This document shows positions 24,938-33,561 of a stretch of 64,000 bases of DNA, one piece after another. The first letter of the stretch is position 1. The number at the start of each line of letters is the position of its first letter. Below the pieces are notes generated by a model that had not been told where the DNA came from, searched no databases, and saw nothing but the letters and a program-made list of their open reading frames with translations. This DNA is from Arhodomonas sp051195215 (GTDB lineage Bacteria > Pseudomonadota > Gammaproteobacteria > Nitrococcales > Nitrococcaceae), in NCBI RefSeq assembly GCF_051195215.1, contig NZ_JBNAZM010000004.1:62001-126000 (forward strand), read 5' to 3'. Both the position numbers and the translations under genes were made by a program.

Positions 24938-25711
24938 TCAGCCCTCCTCGCCGATCGCGGGCCCGTCGGTCATGCCGGCGAGCACTTCGGCGGCATGGTA
25001 GGCGCGTACCGGCACGCCGCGCCGGCGCAGGCGACCGGCGATGTTCATCAGGCAACCGAGATCACCGGCGAGCACGGTATCCGCCCCGCTGTCGGCGATG
25101 CGGTCGCTCTTGTCGTCCACCAGTCGTTGGGAGATGTCGGGGTATTTCACGCAGAAGGTGCCGCCGAAACCGCAGCACACGTCGGTATCCTCCATCTCGG
25201 TCAGCTTCAGCCCCTCGACGCTGCCGAGCAGCGCGCGCGGCTGGCTGCGTACCCCGAGCTGGCGCAGGCCGGAGCAGCTGTCGTGATAGGTGACAGTGTG
25301 CTTGAACTCCGCGCTCACCGCTCCCATGCCTCTTACATCGACGAGAAAGGCGAACAGCTCCCAGCTGCGTGCGGCGAGCCGTTCGGCGTCCCCGCGCAGC
25401 GGTTCGTCGGCATCGAACAGGTCGGGATACTTGCGGATCTGGCCCAGGCAGGAGCCAGACGGCGCGACCAGGTAGTCGCAGTCGCGGAAGGCATCGATGG
25501 TCTGTCGTGCCAGCCCACGGGCATCGTCGAGGTCGCCGTTGTTGTAGGCTGGCTGACCGCAGCACGTCTGGCCCTTTGGGACTTCGACCGAACAGCCGGC
25601 TTGCTCGAGCAGGCGCACGCTGGCGAAGCCCACGTTGGGGCGGAAGAGGTCGACCAGACAGGTCGCGAACAGTCCGACGCGGGGGCGGTCACTGGCTTTG
25701 GTATCGGTCAT
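24938..25711 (-). CDS. lutA: L-lactate utilization protein LutA (CCG domains)
   Basis: A 257-residue cysteine-rich protein with two CCG domains, marked by GQTCCGQPAYN and TDVCCGFGGTF, the heterodisulfide-reductase/GlcF-type metal-binding pattern. It is the first gene of the lut operon, with its ATG at 25709-25711. An in-frame extension to 25768 would run through the operator described upstream and is not favoured. Confidence 0.93.
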   Translation of the reverse strand: MTDTKASDRPRVGLFATCLVDLFRPNVGFASVRLLEQAGCSVEVPKGQTCCGQPAYNNGDLDDARGLARQTIDAFRDCDYLVAPSGSCLGQIRKYPDLFDADEPLRGDAERLAARSWELFAFLVDVRGMGAVSAEFKHTVTYHDSCSGLRQLGVRSQPRALLGSVEGLKLTEMEDTDVCCGFGGTFCVKYPDISQRLVDDKSDRIADSGADTVLAGDLGCLMNIAGRLRRRGVPVRAYHAAEVLAGMTDGPAIGEEG

Positions 25712-25737
25712 TGACTGGCCGTCTCCGCATTCAGGCG

Positions 25738-25752
25738 ATTGGTCTGACCAAT
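25738..25752. promoter_or_regulatory. GntR/FadR-type operator upstream of lutA
   Basis: ATTGGTCTGACCAAT is a perfect inverted repeat with six-base arms and a three-base centre. It is identical in form to the PdhR/LldR half-site arrangement (TTGGTnnnACCAA) of GntR-family regulators of pyruvate and lactate genes. It lies 27 bases before the lutA start and 62 bases before the divergent phhB start. No GntR gene is in the window. Confidence 0.75.
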
Positions 25753-25814
25753 GTAAACCGGGTCGCAAACGGACTCAACCGGCGGCCTCGGTGAACCACG
25801 GGGAGGAACGACTG

Positions 25815-26141
25815 ATGAGTCTCACAGCGAAGCATTGCACCCCTTGCCAGGGCGGTACGCCCCCGATGGGCCGCGAGGACGCGGAGCAGCATCGCCAGCA
25901 GGTGCCGGAGTGGCACATAGCCGAGGAACCCATGCGCCTCGAGCGGTCCTACAGGTTCAAGAACTTCCGCAAGGCTCTGGATTTCGTCAACCGGGTGGGC
26001 GAGCTGGCCGAGGAAGAGGGCCATCACCCGGAGATTCACTTCGGTTGGGGACACGTGGAGGTCGAGGTGTGGACCCACAAGATCAATGGGCTCCACGAGA
26101 ACGACTTCATTCTGGCTGCGAAGATCGATCAGCTCGTATAG
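25815..26141 (+). CDS. phhB: Pterin-4-alpha-carbinolamine dehydratase
   Basis: A 108-residue enzyme that dehydrates 4a-hydroxytetrahydrobiopterin and recycles the cofactor of phenylalanine hydroxylase. Family motifs are W-x-[I]-AEEPMRLERSYRFKNF, then EEEGHHPEIHFGWGHVEVEVWTH, holding the catalytic HHP and a later histidine. The ATG follows GGAGG. No phenylalanine hydroxylase gene lies nearby, so its pterin partner is elsewhere. Confidence 0.93.
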   Translation: MSLTAKHCTPCQGGTPPMGREDAEQHRQQVPEWHIAEEPMRLERSYRFKNFRKALDFVNRVGELAEEEGHHPEIHFGWGHVEVEVWTHKINGLHENDFILAAKIDQLV

Positions 26142-26235
26142 CGTGCGTCGACCGGGGTTCGCTGTATTCCGGGAATGCGGCGACTCTGGGGGGCGACAAC
26201 GCCTTTCCGATTCCGGATGCCCGGGGGCGCCGGGT

Positions 26236-26721
26236 TCAGACGTCGCCCTCGCGCTGCCACGTCCCCGAACGCCCGCCGCTTTTGAAGCTCAGCCCCACGC
26301 CCTCGATCGTCATGCCGCGGTCGAGGGCTTTGCACATGTCGTAGACGGTCAGCAAAGCGGCTTGAACGGCGTTCAGCGCTTCCATCTCGACGCCGGTGCG
26401 GTCGCGGGTTTCGGTGCGTACCGTGCAATGCACGCAAGCCGCGTCTTCGTCCGGCTCCAGGTGCACCTCGACGTGGGTGAGGGGAATCGGGTGGCACAGC
26501 GGTACCACCTCGGCCGTTCGCTTGGCGGCCATGATGCCGGCAATCCGCGCCGTCGCCAGTGCATCGCCTTTCTTCAGGTCGCCGGCAGCGAGTGTGCGCA
26601 GGGTCCCGACGGACATGTGAATGCGGCCCGTGGCGACGGCGATGCGGTGGGTCGCCTGTTTGTCCCCCACGTCCACGACATGGGCCTCGCCGCGCTCGTT
26701 GATGTGCGTCAGATCGCTCAT
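26236..26721 (-). CDS. moaC: Cyclic pyranopterin monophosphate synthase MoaC
   Basis: A 161-residue molybdenum-cofactor enzyme acting after MoaA. Conserved pieces are MVDVGDK-like HVVDVGDKQ, KKGDALATARIAGIMAAKRT, PLCHPIPLTHVEV, the acidic EMEALNAVQAALLTVYDMCKA and FKSGGRSG. The ATG is at 26719-26721. It stands alone here and converges on phhB; other moa genes are not in the window. Confidence 0.95.
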   Translation of the reverse strand: MSDLTHINERGEAHVVDVGDKQATHRIAVATGRIHMSVGTLRTLAAGDLKKGDALATARIAGIMAAKRTAEVVPLCHPIPLTHVEVHLEPDEDAACVHCTVRTETRDRTGVEMEALNAVQAALLTVYDMCKALDRGMTIEGVGLSFKSGGRSGTWQREGDV

Positions 26722-26850
26722 TGATTCCCGTACTGGTGCGTACCTGAGCCGGTCGCGGGTCTCGCCACCTCTGCTGCAGGACGCTACCCCGGCGTCACAG
26801 CAATGACAAGCGGATATACTCCCCACCGGGTTTGCATAGGAGCATAGTCG

Positions 26851-27267
26851 ATGGCCGATGAACGATTGCGCCGAGGCGAGCGGATTCGTCGCGAAGTGCT
26901 CGGCGATGAGCATGTGGACCGGTCCCTCGCCCGGGCGAGCGATTTCGACCGGGAATTCCAGGCGTTCGTCACCCGCACCGCCTGGGGGGATGTCTGGGGG
27001 CGCCCAGGTCTCGAACGCTCGACGCGGAGCCTGCTCAACATCGCGATGCTGGCGGCACTCGGGCGCATGGACGAGTTCCGGGTGCACGTGCGCGGCGCGC
27101 TCAACAATGGTTGCAGCGCCGAGCAGATCCGCGAGGCGCTCATTCAGGTGGCGGTGTACGCGGGCATGCCGGCGGCGATGGAGGGTTTTCGACACGCCCG
27201 CAGTGTGCTCGCGGATATGGAAGACCAGGGAGGCGGCGACGGCGGTGATGGCGGGGAGGTGCGGTGA
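26851..27267 (+). CDS. Carboxymuconolactone decarboxylase family protein
   Basis: A 138-residue helical protein. RSLLNIAMLAALGRMDEFRVHVRGALNNGCSAEQIREALIQVAVYAGMPAAMEGF covers the CMD core, including the histidine expected near the active site. It is close in length and sequence to PcaC (4-carboxymuconolactone decarboxylase) of the protocatechuate pathway, but it lacks other pca neighbours. AGGAG precedes the ATG. It overlaps the AEC transporter gene by four bases (GTGA). Confidence 0.82.
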   Translation: MADERLRRGERIRREVLGDEHVDRSLARASDFDREFQAFVTRTAWGDVWGRPGLERSTRSLLNIAMLAALGRMDEFRVHVRGALNNGCSAEQIREALIQVAVYAGMPAAMEGFRHARSVLADMEDQGGGDGGDGGEVR

Positions 27268-28136
27268 TTCTGCGAATCCTCGAGATCGTCGTACCGGTAT
27301 TCGGTCTGGTACTGATCGGTTATGTCTATGGGCGCATTCGCCCGGCGGACATGTCCACCGCCAACCGCCTGAACGTCAATCTGTTCACACCGGCACTGAT
27401 CTTCTTCGTACTCTCGGAGCGCATGAGCGGTGATCTCGCTCTGGGCGGTGCCGCGCTGGGTGCGGCGGCCATCATCCTCGGCTCGGGGCCGCTGGCGTGG
27501 CTTGTCGTGCGACGAACCGGGTGGGACACGCGTACCGTGGTACCGCCGGCGATGTTCAACAATTCCGGCAACTTCGGTCTGCCTCTGGCGGTATTCGCCT
27601 TCGGCGAATCGGCGCTGCCTATCGCGGTGGTGATGTTCGTGGTGGAGAACTCACTGCACTTCACCGTCGGCCTGTGGCTGCTCACCCGCCGCGTAGACCT
27701 GCGAGAGCTTCTCGGTAACCCCATGGTCATCGCCACGGCGCTGGGGCTCGCTGCCATGGTGTTGGACTGGCATGCGCCGGCGATCGTACTGCCGGGGATC
27801 GAAATGCTCGGCAATGTGGCAATTCCGTTGATGCTGGTGGCACTCGGAATCCGCCTGACCGAGGTGGATCTCGGCCAATGGAAAGTGGGCGTGGCCGGTG
27901 GGCTGCTGGCGCCATTGACGGGGCTGGCCATTGCCGTGCCCTGGGTGCTGGTGGTGCAGCCGCCCCAGCCGGTGGCGGGGCTGCTGCTGATCTATGGCGC
28001 GCTGCCGCCGGCGGTGCTCAACTATATCCTCGCCGAGCACTATCACCAGGAACCCCACGTGGTCGCGCCCATCGTGGCGATCGGCAACGCCCTGTCACTG
28101 GTGATAATTCCCGCGGTGCTGTTTTTTGCGCTGTGA
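27264..28136 (+). CDS. AEC-family (auxin-efflux-carrier-like) transporter
   Basis: A 290-residue inner-membrane protein with about ten hydrophobic segments. The N-terminal pattern VVPVFGLVLIGYVYGR, the segment NNSGNFGLPLAVFAFGE and the ending LSLVIIPAVLFFAL are typical of bacterial AEC permeases. These often carry malonate, malate or other organic acids. It starts at GTG 27264, coupled to the CMD-like gene, so it may export or import a carboxylate related to that enzyme; this is inference. A strong hairpin follows. Confidence 0.87.
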   Translation: MILRILEIVVPVFGLVLIGYVYGRIRPADMSTANRLNVNLFTPALIFFVLSERMSGDLALGGAALGAAAIILGSGPLAWLVVRRTGWDTRTVVPPAMFNNSGNFGLPLAVFAFGESALPIAVVMFVVENSLHFTVGLWLLTRRVDLRELLGNPMVIATALGLAAMVLDWHAPAIVLPGIEMLGNVAIPLMLVALGIRLTEVDLGQWKVGVAGGLLAPLTGLAIAVPWVLVVQPPQPVAGLLLIYGALPPAVLNYILAEHYHQEPHVVAPIVAIGNALSLVIIPAVLFFAL

Positions 28137-28140
28137 CGCA

Positions 28141-28166
28141 GCGGGTGACCCGACCGGGTCACCCGC
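28141..28166. terminator. Bidirectional hairpin between the AEC transporter and acetoacetyl-CoA synthetase genes
   Basis: GCGGGTGACCC (28141-28151) pairs perfectly with GGGTCACCCGC (28156-28166) around the loop GACC. It fits in the 36-base gap between the two convergent genes. There is no T-run, but the stem is long and GC-rich, and the position supports a shared terminator. Confidence 0.7.
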
Positions 28167-28172
28167 CGGCCG

Positions 28173-30140
28173 CTACTCGAAGAGCTCCGGGATGGCGGCT
28201 ATCTCGTCCAGCGATTCCGGGTTGGCCAGCGCTTCCCGGTTCTCGACCTTGTCGCCGCGCAGGATCTTGGTGACCGCCAGTTCCACCTTCTTGCCACTAC
28301 GGGTATAGGGGATCTGATCGACGGCCACGATCTTCGCCGGCATGTGGCGTGGGCTCGCGCCCTCGCGCACGCGCTGGCGGATCTTGCGCTTGAGCTCGTC
28401 GGTGAGGGTTTCGTCCTCGTTCATGACCACCAGCAGCACGACACGGACGTCGCCTTCCCAGGGCTGGCCGATGACGAGGCTGTCGGCGATTTCCCCAATG
28501 GTCTCGACCTGGCGGTAGATCTCGGCGGTGCCGATGCGCACGCCACCGGGGTTGAGCGTCGCGTCGGAACGGCCGTGGATGACGCAACCACCGGTGTCGC
28601 TGAAGCTGATGAAGTCACCATGCGCCCAGACACCGGGAAAGGTGTCGAAGTAGGCCGCCTTGTAGCGGGCGTTGTCCGGATCGTTCCAGAACATCACGGG
28701 CATTGATGGGGCGGGTTGTGTGCACACGAGCTCGCCGCGCTCGTTGATCACCGGCTCGCCCTCATCGTTGAACGCTTTGACGTCCATGCCGAGCATGGCG
28801 CACTGAATCTCGCCGCGGCGAACCGGCACGATGGGGCAGGCGCCGACGAAGCAGGAAACGATGTCCGTGCCGCCGGAAATCGACCCCAGGAGCACCTCGC
28901 GCTTGATGTGGTCATAGACGTAGTCGTAATCCTCCGGCAACAGCGGTGATCCGGTGGAGAAGATGACGCGCAGCGCCGAGAGGTCGTGCTCCTCGCCGGG
29001 CTTGAGCCCCTTGTTACGGCAGCCGCCGATGAACTTGGCGCTGGTGCCGAAGTGGGTGACACCTTCGCGCTCGGCCATGTCCCAGAGCACATCGAGGCTC
29101 GGATAACCGGGGGAGCCGTCGAAGAGCACGATCTCGGCACCGGTGACCAGGCCCGAGGCGAGCCAGTTCCACATCATCCAGCCGGTGGTGGTGAAGTAGA
29201 AGAATGTGTCGTCGCGCTTGATATCGCCGTGGAGCATGAGCTCCTTGCTGTGCTGGATGAGCGTGCCGCCGGCCCCGTGGACGATGCACTTGGGCACCCC
29301 TGTCGTGCCAGAGGAGTAGAGGATGTACAGCGGGTGATCGAACGGCAGCTGCTCGAATTGCGCCTCGGCACCGCGGCCGTCGGCGAGCGCCGCGTCCCAT
29401 GAGACGATTCCGTCGCTGTCGGGGATCGGCTCTTCGGGCAGGTTGGAGATCATGATCACGCAGCGGATCGACGGCATGCGCTGCTGAAGATCCTCGACCT
29501 GCGCCAAGCGCGAGAACGTCTTGCCGTTGTAGCCGTAGCCGTTGACGGCGATCAACACCTTGGGCTCGATCTGGCCGAAGCGGTCTTGGATGCCGTTGGC
29601 ACCGAAGTCCGGGGACGCCGACGACCAGATGGCGCCGATACCGGCGGTGGCGAGCATGGCGATGACGGTCTCGGCGGTATTGGCGACCACGCCGGCGACG
29701 CGATCACCGGGGCCGACGCCCTGCTCGCGCAGGAAACGCTGCAACGCCGCGACTTCCTCGAGCAGCTCGCCGTAGGTGAGTTGCTGGCGCGGCCGTGTCT
29801 CGGAGACCTCGGTAATGGCTACCTTGTTGCGGTCGCCATGCAGGGCTTCGCGCAGCAGGTTCTCGGTGAAATTGAGCTTCGCGCCGGGGAACCACTCGGC
29901 CCCGGGCATTTCGCGTCGGCCGAGAACGCGTTCATAGGGCTCAGAGGCGATGATACCGGTGTATTCCCAGATGGTGGCCCAGAATGTCTCCAGGTTCTCC
30001 ACGGACCAGCGGTGCAGGGCGGCGTAGTCGCGAAAATGGCCGTACCCCTTTTCCTCCAGCCAGCGCATGTATTGCGCCATGTTGCTGCGGTGGAGTTCAT
30101 AGTCGGACGGCTCGCGGACGATTGGGAATTCGGCGCTCAT
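28173..30140 (-). CDS. Acetoacetyl-CoA synthetase
   Basis: A 655-residue ANL ligase that activates acetoacetate. WFPGAKLNFTENLL near residue 80 is a hallmark of acetoacetate-CoA ligases. Downstream are ILYSSGTTGVPKCIVHG, GTDIVSCFVG, AHGDFISFSDTGG and HGRSDATLNPGGVRIGTAEIY, plus the catalytic lysine in YTRSGKKVE. Length matches the family (about 650). The ATG at 30138-30140 gives the conserved N-terminus; an in-frame extension to 30410 lies in the divergent promoter. Paired with bdhA, it completes the route from 3-hydroxybutyrate to acetoacetyl-CoA. Confidence 0.93.
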   Translation of the reverse strand: MSAEFPIVREPSDYELHRSNMAQYMRWLEEKGYGHFRDYAALHRWSVENLETFWATIWEYTGIIASEPYERVLGRREMPGAEWFPGAKLNFTENLLREALHGDRNKVAITEVSETRPRQQLTYGELLEEVAALQRFLREQGVGPGDRVAGVVANTAETVIAMLATAGIGAIWSSASPDFGANGIQDRFGQIEPKVLIAVNGYGYNGKTFSRLAQVEDLQQRMPSIRCVIMISNLPEEPIPDSDGIVSWDAALADGRGAEAQFEQLPFDHPLYILYSSGTTGVPKCIVHGAGGTLIQHSKELMLHGDIKRDDTFFYFTTTGWMMWNWLASGLVTGAEIVLFDGSPGYPSLDVLWDMAEREGVTHFGTSAKFIGGCRNKGLKPGEEHDLSALRVIFSTGSPLLPEDYDYVYDHIKREVLLGSISGGTDIVSCFVGACPIVPVRRGEIQCAMLGMDVKAFNDEGEPVINERGELVCTQPAPSMPVMFWNDPDNARYKAAYFDTFPGVWAHGDFISFSDTGGCVIHGRSDATLNPGGVRIGTAEIYRQVETIGEIADSLVIGQPWEGDVRVVLLVVMNEDETLTDELKRKIRQRVREGASPRHMPAKIVAVDQIPYTRSGKKVELAVTKILRGDKVENREALANPESLDEIAAIPELFE

Positions 30141-30580
30141 GAGGTTTCGAGTCCTTGTTGGCCTGCGGATTGCCGAGGACCGGTCAGCCTGCCGGTTCGC
30201 GCGATCATGCCGATACGTGTCGGCAACGCGCGAGGCGGCACATACAGGAAGCCAGGCTCTCCTCCAAAGCGTATGGCTGTCTCCGGTCGCGAGTAAGTTA
30301 GTGTTGCACCGCCACAGCGTCAAGCAGCACTCTTTACGTATTCGTAAAGGGGCGAAGTTGCGCTGCAGCATCGGTTGCCTGCCATAATGCCCGGGTACGC
30401 ACGCGGCCAAGGGCAGCTGGCGCAGCGGTAACCGACCTTCCCGGAGCTGCCGTGATGTCTCGGGTCGGCCGAGCGGCTATCGCCGCCCCCGCACGAGAGC
30501 GTTACCGCGATGTTCGGGCAGGCTGACGCATTGCCTGGTCTCTGGGAAGATTAGTTAAACCACGAGGGAGGGGTGAGCCC
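30141..30580. promoter_or_regulatory. Divergent control region between acetoacetyl-CoA synthetase and bdhA
   Basis: About 440 bases with no gene. It contains an 18-base inverted repeat (30332-30349, listed separately) and a sigma-54-like TTGG-N10-GC on the plus strand at 30158-30173. A seven-base-stem hairpin (30412-30418 with 30445-30451) is also present. Coordinated control of the two ketone-body genes from this region is likely. Confidence 0.5.
30332..30349. promoter_or_regulatory. Inverted repeat, probable operator
   Basis: CTTTACG (30332-30338) and CGTAAAG (30343-30349) are perfect seven-base arms around TATT. It lies about 190 bases from the acetoacetyl-CoA synthetase start and 230 bases from bdhA, in an AT-richer part of the divergent region. 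The binding protein is unknown. Confidence 0.5.
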
Positions 30581-31366
30581 ATGACACTAGACAGCAAGGC
30601 AGCGGTGGTCACCGGCTCGACGAGCGGTATCGGCCGGGCGGTAGCCGAGGCGCTGGCAGCGGCCGGCGCGAGCGTGATCATCAACGGCATCGAATCTCGC
30701 GAGGACGGCGATCGCATCGCCGCGGAAATCGCTGACGCCCACGCCACCGACGTGCGCTTCGAGCCGGCGGACATGAGCCGGCCGGATGAGGTGGAGGCAT
30801 TGGTCAACGCTTGCGTGGACGCGCACGGCCGAATCGATGTGCTGGTCAACAATGCGGGCATCCAGCACACCGCGCTCACCGAGGAGTTCCCACGGGAGAA
30901 ATGGGACGCGATTCTCGCGATCAATCTCTCCTCGGCCTTCCACGCAGCGCACGCGGCGCTGCCGCACATGAAGCACCAGGGCTGGGGGCGCATTATCAAC
31001 ACGGCATCCGCGCACGGGCTGGTCGCCTCGGTGCAGAAAGCGGCGTATGTTTCCGCGAAGCACGGACTGGTGGGGCTCACCAAGGTGATCGCGCTGGAGA
31101 ACGCGGACCAGGGCGTTACCTGTAATGCGATCTGTCCGGGGTGGGTGGAGACGCCGCTTATCCAGCAGCAGATTCAAAAGATCGCCGACGATCAGGGCCT
31201 GTCCATCGAGGATGCGAAGGTGGAGCTCGTGCGCCACAAGCAACCGTCCAGGCAATTCGTCCAGCCTGAGCAGATCGGCGCCCTTGCGGTATTCCTGTGC
31301 ACGGACGCGGCTTCGCAGATCACTGGAACGGCCCTGCCGGTGGACGGCGGCTGGACGGCTCAGTAA
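30581..31366 (+). CDS. bdhA: D-3-hydroxybutyrate dehydrogenase
   Basis: A 261-residue short-chain dehydrogenase that oxidises D-3-hydroxybutyrate to acetoacetate with NAD. The cofactor loop TGSTSGIGRAVAEALA, the NNAGIQH segment, and the catalytic serine/tyrosine/lysine (NTASAHGL, YVSAKHG) are present. The typical bdhA stretch CPGWVETPLIQQQI and ARKQPSRQFV-like HKQPSRQFVQPEQIG separates it from general SDRs. GGGAGG-type site before the ATG. It is divergent from the acetoacetyl-CoA synthetase gene. Confidence 0.93.
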   Translation: MTLDSKAAVVTGSTSGIGRAVAEALAAAGASVIINGIESREDGDRIAAEIADAHATDVRFEPADMSRPDEVEALVNACVDAHGRIDVLVNNAGIQHTALTEEFPREKWDAILAINLSSAFHAAHAALPHMKHQGWGRIINTASAHGLVASVQKAAYVSAKHGLVGLTKVIALENADQGVTCNAICPGWVETPLIQQQIQKIADDQGLSIEDAKVELVRHKQPSRQFVQPEQIGALAVFLCTDAASQITGTALPVDGGWTAQ

Positions 31367-31533
31367 GAGAGCGGGGTGCTGGCGCCGCACGCATAGAAAG
31401 GCATCAGGACGGCAAGGTCACCGGGGAGCTGCCAAGGCGGGAGGTGTTCCGGGCGGCTCGTCGTGACGGGGAATTCGCGGCTTGGTGGATGTTGGCGATC
31501 CGTGTGTCATGTGCTTCGGCGGCTTGCCGGCAG

Positions 31534-31998
31534 TCACAACCGGCGTGCGAGGGCCTCGCGAAAGCGCAGCAGCCGGGCGCTGTTCCTGCCGAAGTCGACC
31601 TTCCCAACGCGCGAGGCCGAGTACACGTGGACCAGTGTCCCACCATCGTCGAGCGTCTCCACACGAATGCGGACGTCGTCCTTGAACGCCAGCAGTGGCG
31701 TGCTGGCGACTGCATGAATGGTGAAATCGCCGGGGTTCTCGGCACTGACCTGCCAGTCCATTGCGCTGACGGTCGCGCGAACGGCCTGATAGACCTGCTC
31801 CGGCGGGCGGCGTGCCTGAAGCGGTTCGCGTTCGGGCCAGGCCGAGGCCTGCTCCGTGGCGGCTTCGTTCTCGGTGAGATAATAGTGCACTCGCGTGAAC
31901 AACCCCGGACTGGCGGTCAGCGGAGCCCCCGAGTAGAAGATCGCAACCAGCGGCGCAAGCACGATCAGAACGATGAGCAGTAGCAGAAGACGCTTCAC
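31534..31998 (-). CDS. DUF1499-family protein with N-terminal membrane anchor
   Basis: A 154-residue protein starting at GTG 31996-31998 behind GAGAGG. A hydrophobic segment (residues 3-22) anchors it or acts as a signal. The rest matches the DUF1499 pattern: AVRATVSAMDWQV, ENPGDFTIHAVASTPLLAFKDDVRIRVE, then HVYSASRVGKVDFGRNSARLLRFREAL. The function of this family is not known. It is the last of a minus-strand set with the SDR and gpmA genes. Confidence 0.82.
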   Translation of the reverse strand: MKRLLLLLIVLIVLAPLVAIFYSGAPLTASPGLFTRVHYYLTENEAATEQASAWPEREPLQARRPPEQVYQAVRATVSAMDWQVSAENPGDFTIHAVASTPLLAFKDDVRIRVETLDDGGTLVHVYSASRVGKVDFGRNSARLLRFREALARRL

Positions 31999-32049
31999 GG
32001 GATCCCTCTCCAGCGTGTGTCTGTGACGTGGCCTTCCCCGCCGGGACGG

Positions 32050-32778
32050 TTACCAGTCCACCACTTCGCCATGGCGGAACAGTCGGCCGGTGGGGGCGTC
32101 GTCGCCCAACTGGGCGAGCTCGACGACTCGGCCGGCAGCCTCTGCCGGTGAGGCGCTGGCCTGTGCGCCGCCCATGCGGGTTCGCACCCATCCCGGGTCC
32201 ACGGCATTGACCAGGATGTTCTCTCCATCGGTTTCAGCGGCCAGCAACCGCGTGATGACATTGAGGCCCGCCTTGGAAAACCGGTAAGCCGGAAACCCCC
32301 GCCCCATTCGCGAAAACTGCGCGTAGCCGGAGGTGAGGTTGACGATGCGGCCATAGCCGTGCCGGCGCATCAGCGGCACCAGCGTCTGGGCGAGGTGAAG
32401 GGGGCCGTAGGCATTGACGGCGAGATGCTGTTCGAGCACCGCGTCTTCCACCTCCAGGACACTGGGCGTCGGCGCGCCGTCGCGTCCGGTGTGCTCGGGG
32501 AAGATGCCGGCGTTGTTGATCAGCACGTCGGCACGACCGAATCCGTTCTCGAGGAAGTCGGCCAGCCGCCGGATGCTCTCCGGCCGGGTCACATCCAGCG
32601 GCTGGTAGGCGACCTCGAGCCCCTCGCTTTGCAGCTTGTCGGCGGCGGCCTTGCCGAGGAGACCGTCGCGGCTGGTGAGTATCGGCTTGATACCGGCGCG
32701 TGCCAGCTGGCGGCAGGTCTCGAAGCCGATGCCGCGATTGGCTCCGGTGACGACGGCGATGCGCTGGGGCTCGATCAT
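32050..32778 (-). CDS. Short-chain dehydrogenase/reductase
   Basis: A 242-residue NAD(P)-dependent oxidoreductase of the carbonyl-reductase type. The cofactor site TGANRGIGFETCRQLA, INNAGIFPE, and catalytic serine and YRFSKAG (tyrosine/lysine, residues about 160-164) are seen. NRGIGFE is typical of NADPH-dependent carbonyl reductases. It lies nine bases after gpmA on the same strand. The substrate is unknown. Confidence 0.88.
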   Translation of the reverse strand: MIEPQRIAVVTGANRGIGFETCRQLARAGIKPILTSRDGLLGKAAADKLQSEGLEVAYQPLDVTRPESIRRLADFLENGFGRADVLINNAGIFPEHTGRDGAPTPSVLEVEDAVLEQHLAVNAYGPLHLAQTLVPLMRRHGYGRIVNLTSGYAQFSRMGRGFPAYRFSKAGLNVITRLLAAETDGENILVNAVDPGWVRTRMGGAQASASPAEAAGRVVELAQLGDDAPTGRLFRHGEVVDW

Positions 32779-32787
32779 GGCGGTGGT

Positions 32788-33486
32788 TCAGTCGCGGTCC
32801 TTCAGGTAATAACTCTCGACGACCTGGAGCGCGTCGTCCAGCTCGTAGACCAGGGGCTCGCCCGTGGGGATTTCCACACTCGTGATGTCCTCGTCGGAAA
32901 CTCCGTCGAGATGCTTGATCAGCGCCCGCAGGCTGTTGCCGTGAGCGGCGATGAGCACCGTCTCCGCGGTCTTCAGGGTAGGCGCGACCTCGGCGTCCCA
33001 GTATGGCAGAACGCGCTGCAGTGTCGTCGCGAGCGATTCCGTGGCCGGTAGCTCGGCGGCAGCGAGGCGCGCGTAGCGCGGGTCAAAACGTGGGTGGCGC
33101 GGGTCGTCGTCATCGAGCTCCGGTGGCGGCGTCGCGTAGCTGCGCCGCCACACGTGCACCTGCTCGTCACCGTATTCCTCGGCGGTCTCCGCCTTGTTGA
33201 GGCCGGTGAGGGCGCCGTAATGGCGCTCGTTGAGCCGCCAGTCCTTGAACACGGGAATCCACATCTGATCGAGCTCGTCGAGTGCGATCCAGCCGGTGCG
33301 GATCGCCCGCTTGAGCACGGACGTGAACATGCAATCGAACTGAAATCCGTGGCGTGCCAGCATGCGGCCCGCGGCTCCGGCCTCCTCACGCCCGCGGTCG
33401 CTCAGGTCGACATCCTTCCAGCCGGTGAAGCGGTTCTCCAGGTTCCATACGCTCTGACCGTGACGCAGGAGCACGAGTTTTTTCAT
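32788..33486 (-). CDS. gpmA: 2,3-bisphosphoglycerate-dependent phosphoglycerate mutase
   Basis: A 232-residue glycolytic enzyme interconverting 3- and 2-phosphoglycerate. LLRHGQSVWNLENRFTGWKDVDLS carries the phosphorylated histidine; TSVLKRAIRT, ERHYGALTGLNKAETA and AAHGNSLRALIKHL (second catalytic histidine) complete the signature. Length matches GpmA. It heads the gpmA-SDR-DUF1499 set. Confidence 0.96.
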   Translation of the reverse strand: MKKLVLLRHGQSVWNLENRFTGWKDVDLSDRGREEAGAAGRMLARHGFQFDCMFTSVLKRAIRTGWIALDELDQMWIPVFKDWRLNERHYGALTGLNKAETAEEYGDEQVHVWRRSYATPPPELDDDDPRHPRFDPRYARLAAAELPATESLATTLQRVLPYWDAEVAPTLKTAETVLIAAHGNSLRALIKHLDGVSDEDITSVEIPTGEPLVYELDDALQVVESYYLKDRD

Positions 33487-33561
33487 TGGCTGTACCTCTA
33501 GGGCCTAAATCCGCGTAGTCATGGTGGCGAGCGCGCCAGTGTAGCAAAGCTGGCCGCCGGC

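Noticed and set aside
23942..25714. 590-codon plus-strand frame across lutB and lutA
   Set aside because: Antisense to the lut operon whose proteins are clearly conserved; no motif in the reverse frame.
30412..30451. tRNA-like stem with a D-arm-like segment (GGCAGCT ... AGCTGCC, with TGGCGCAGCGGTAA inside)
   Set aside because: The stem closes after 40 bases and no anticodon arm or T-arm consensus (GGTTCGAATCC) follows within tRNA distance; probably an ordinary hairpin.
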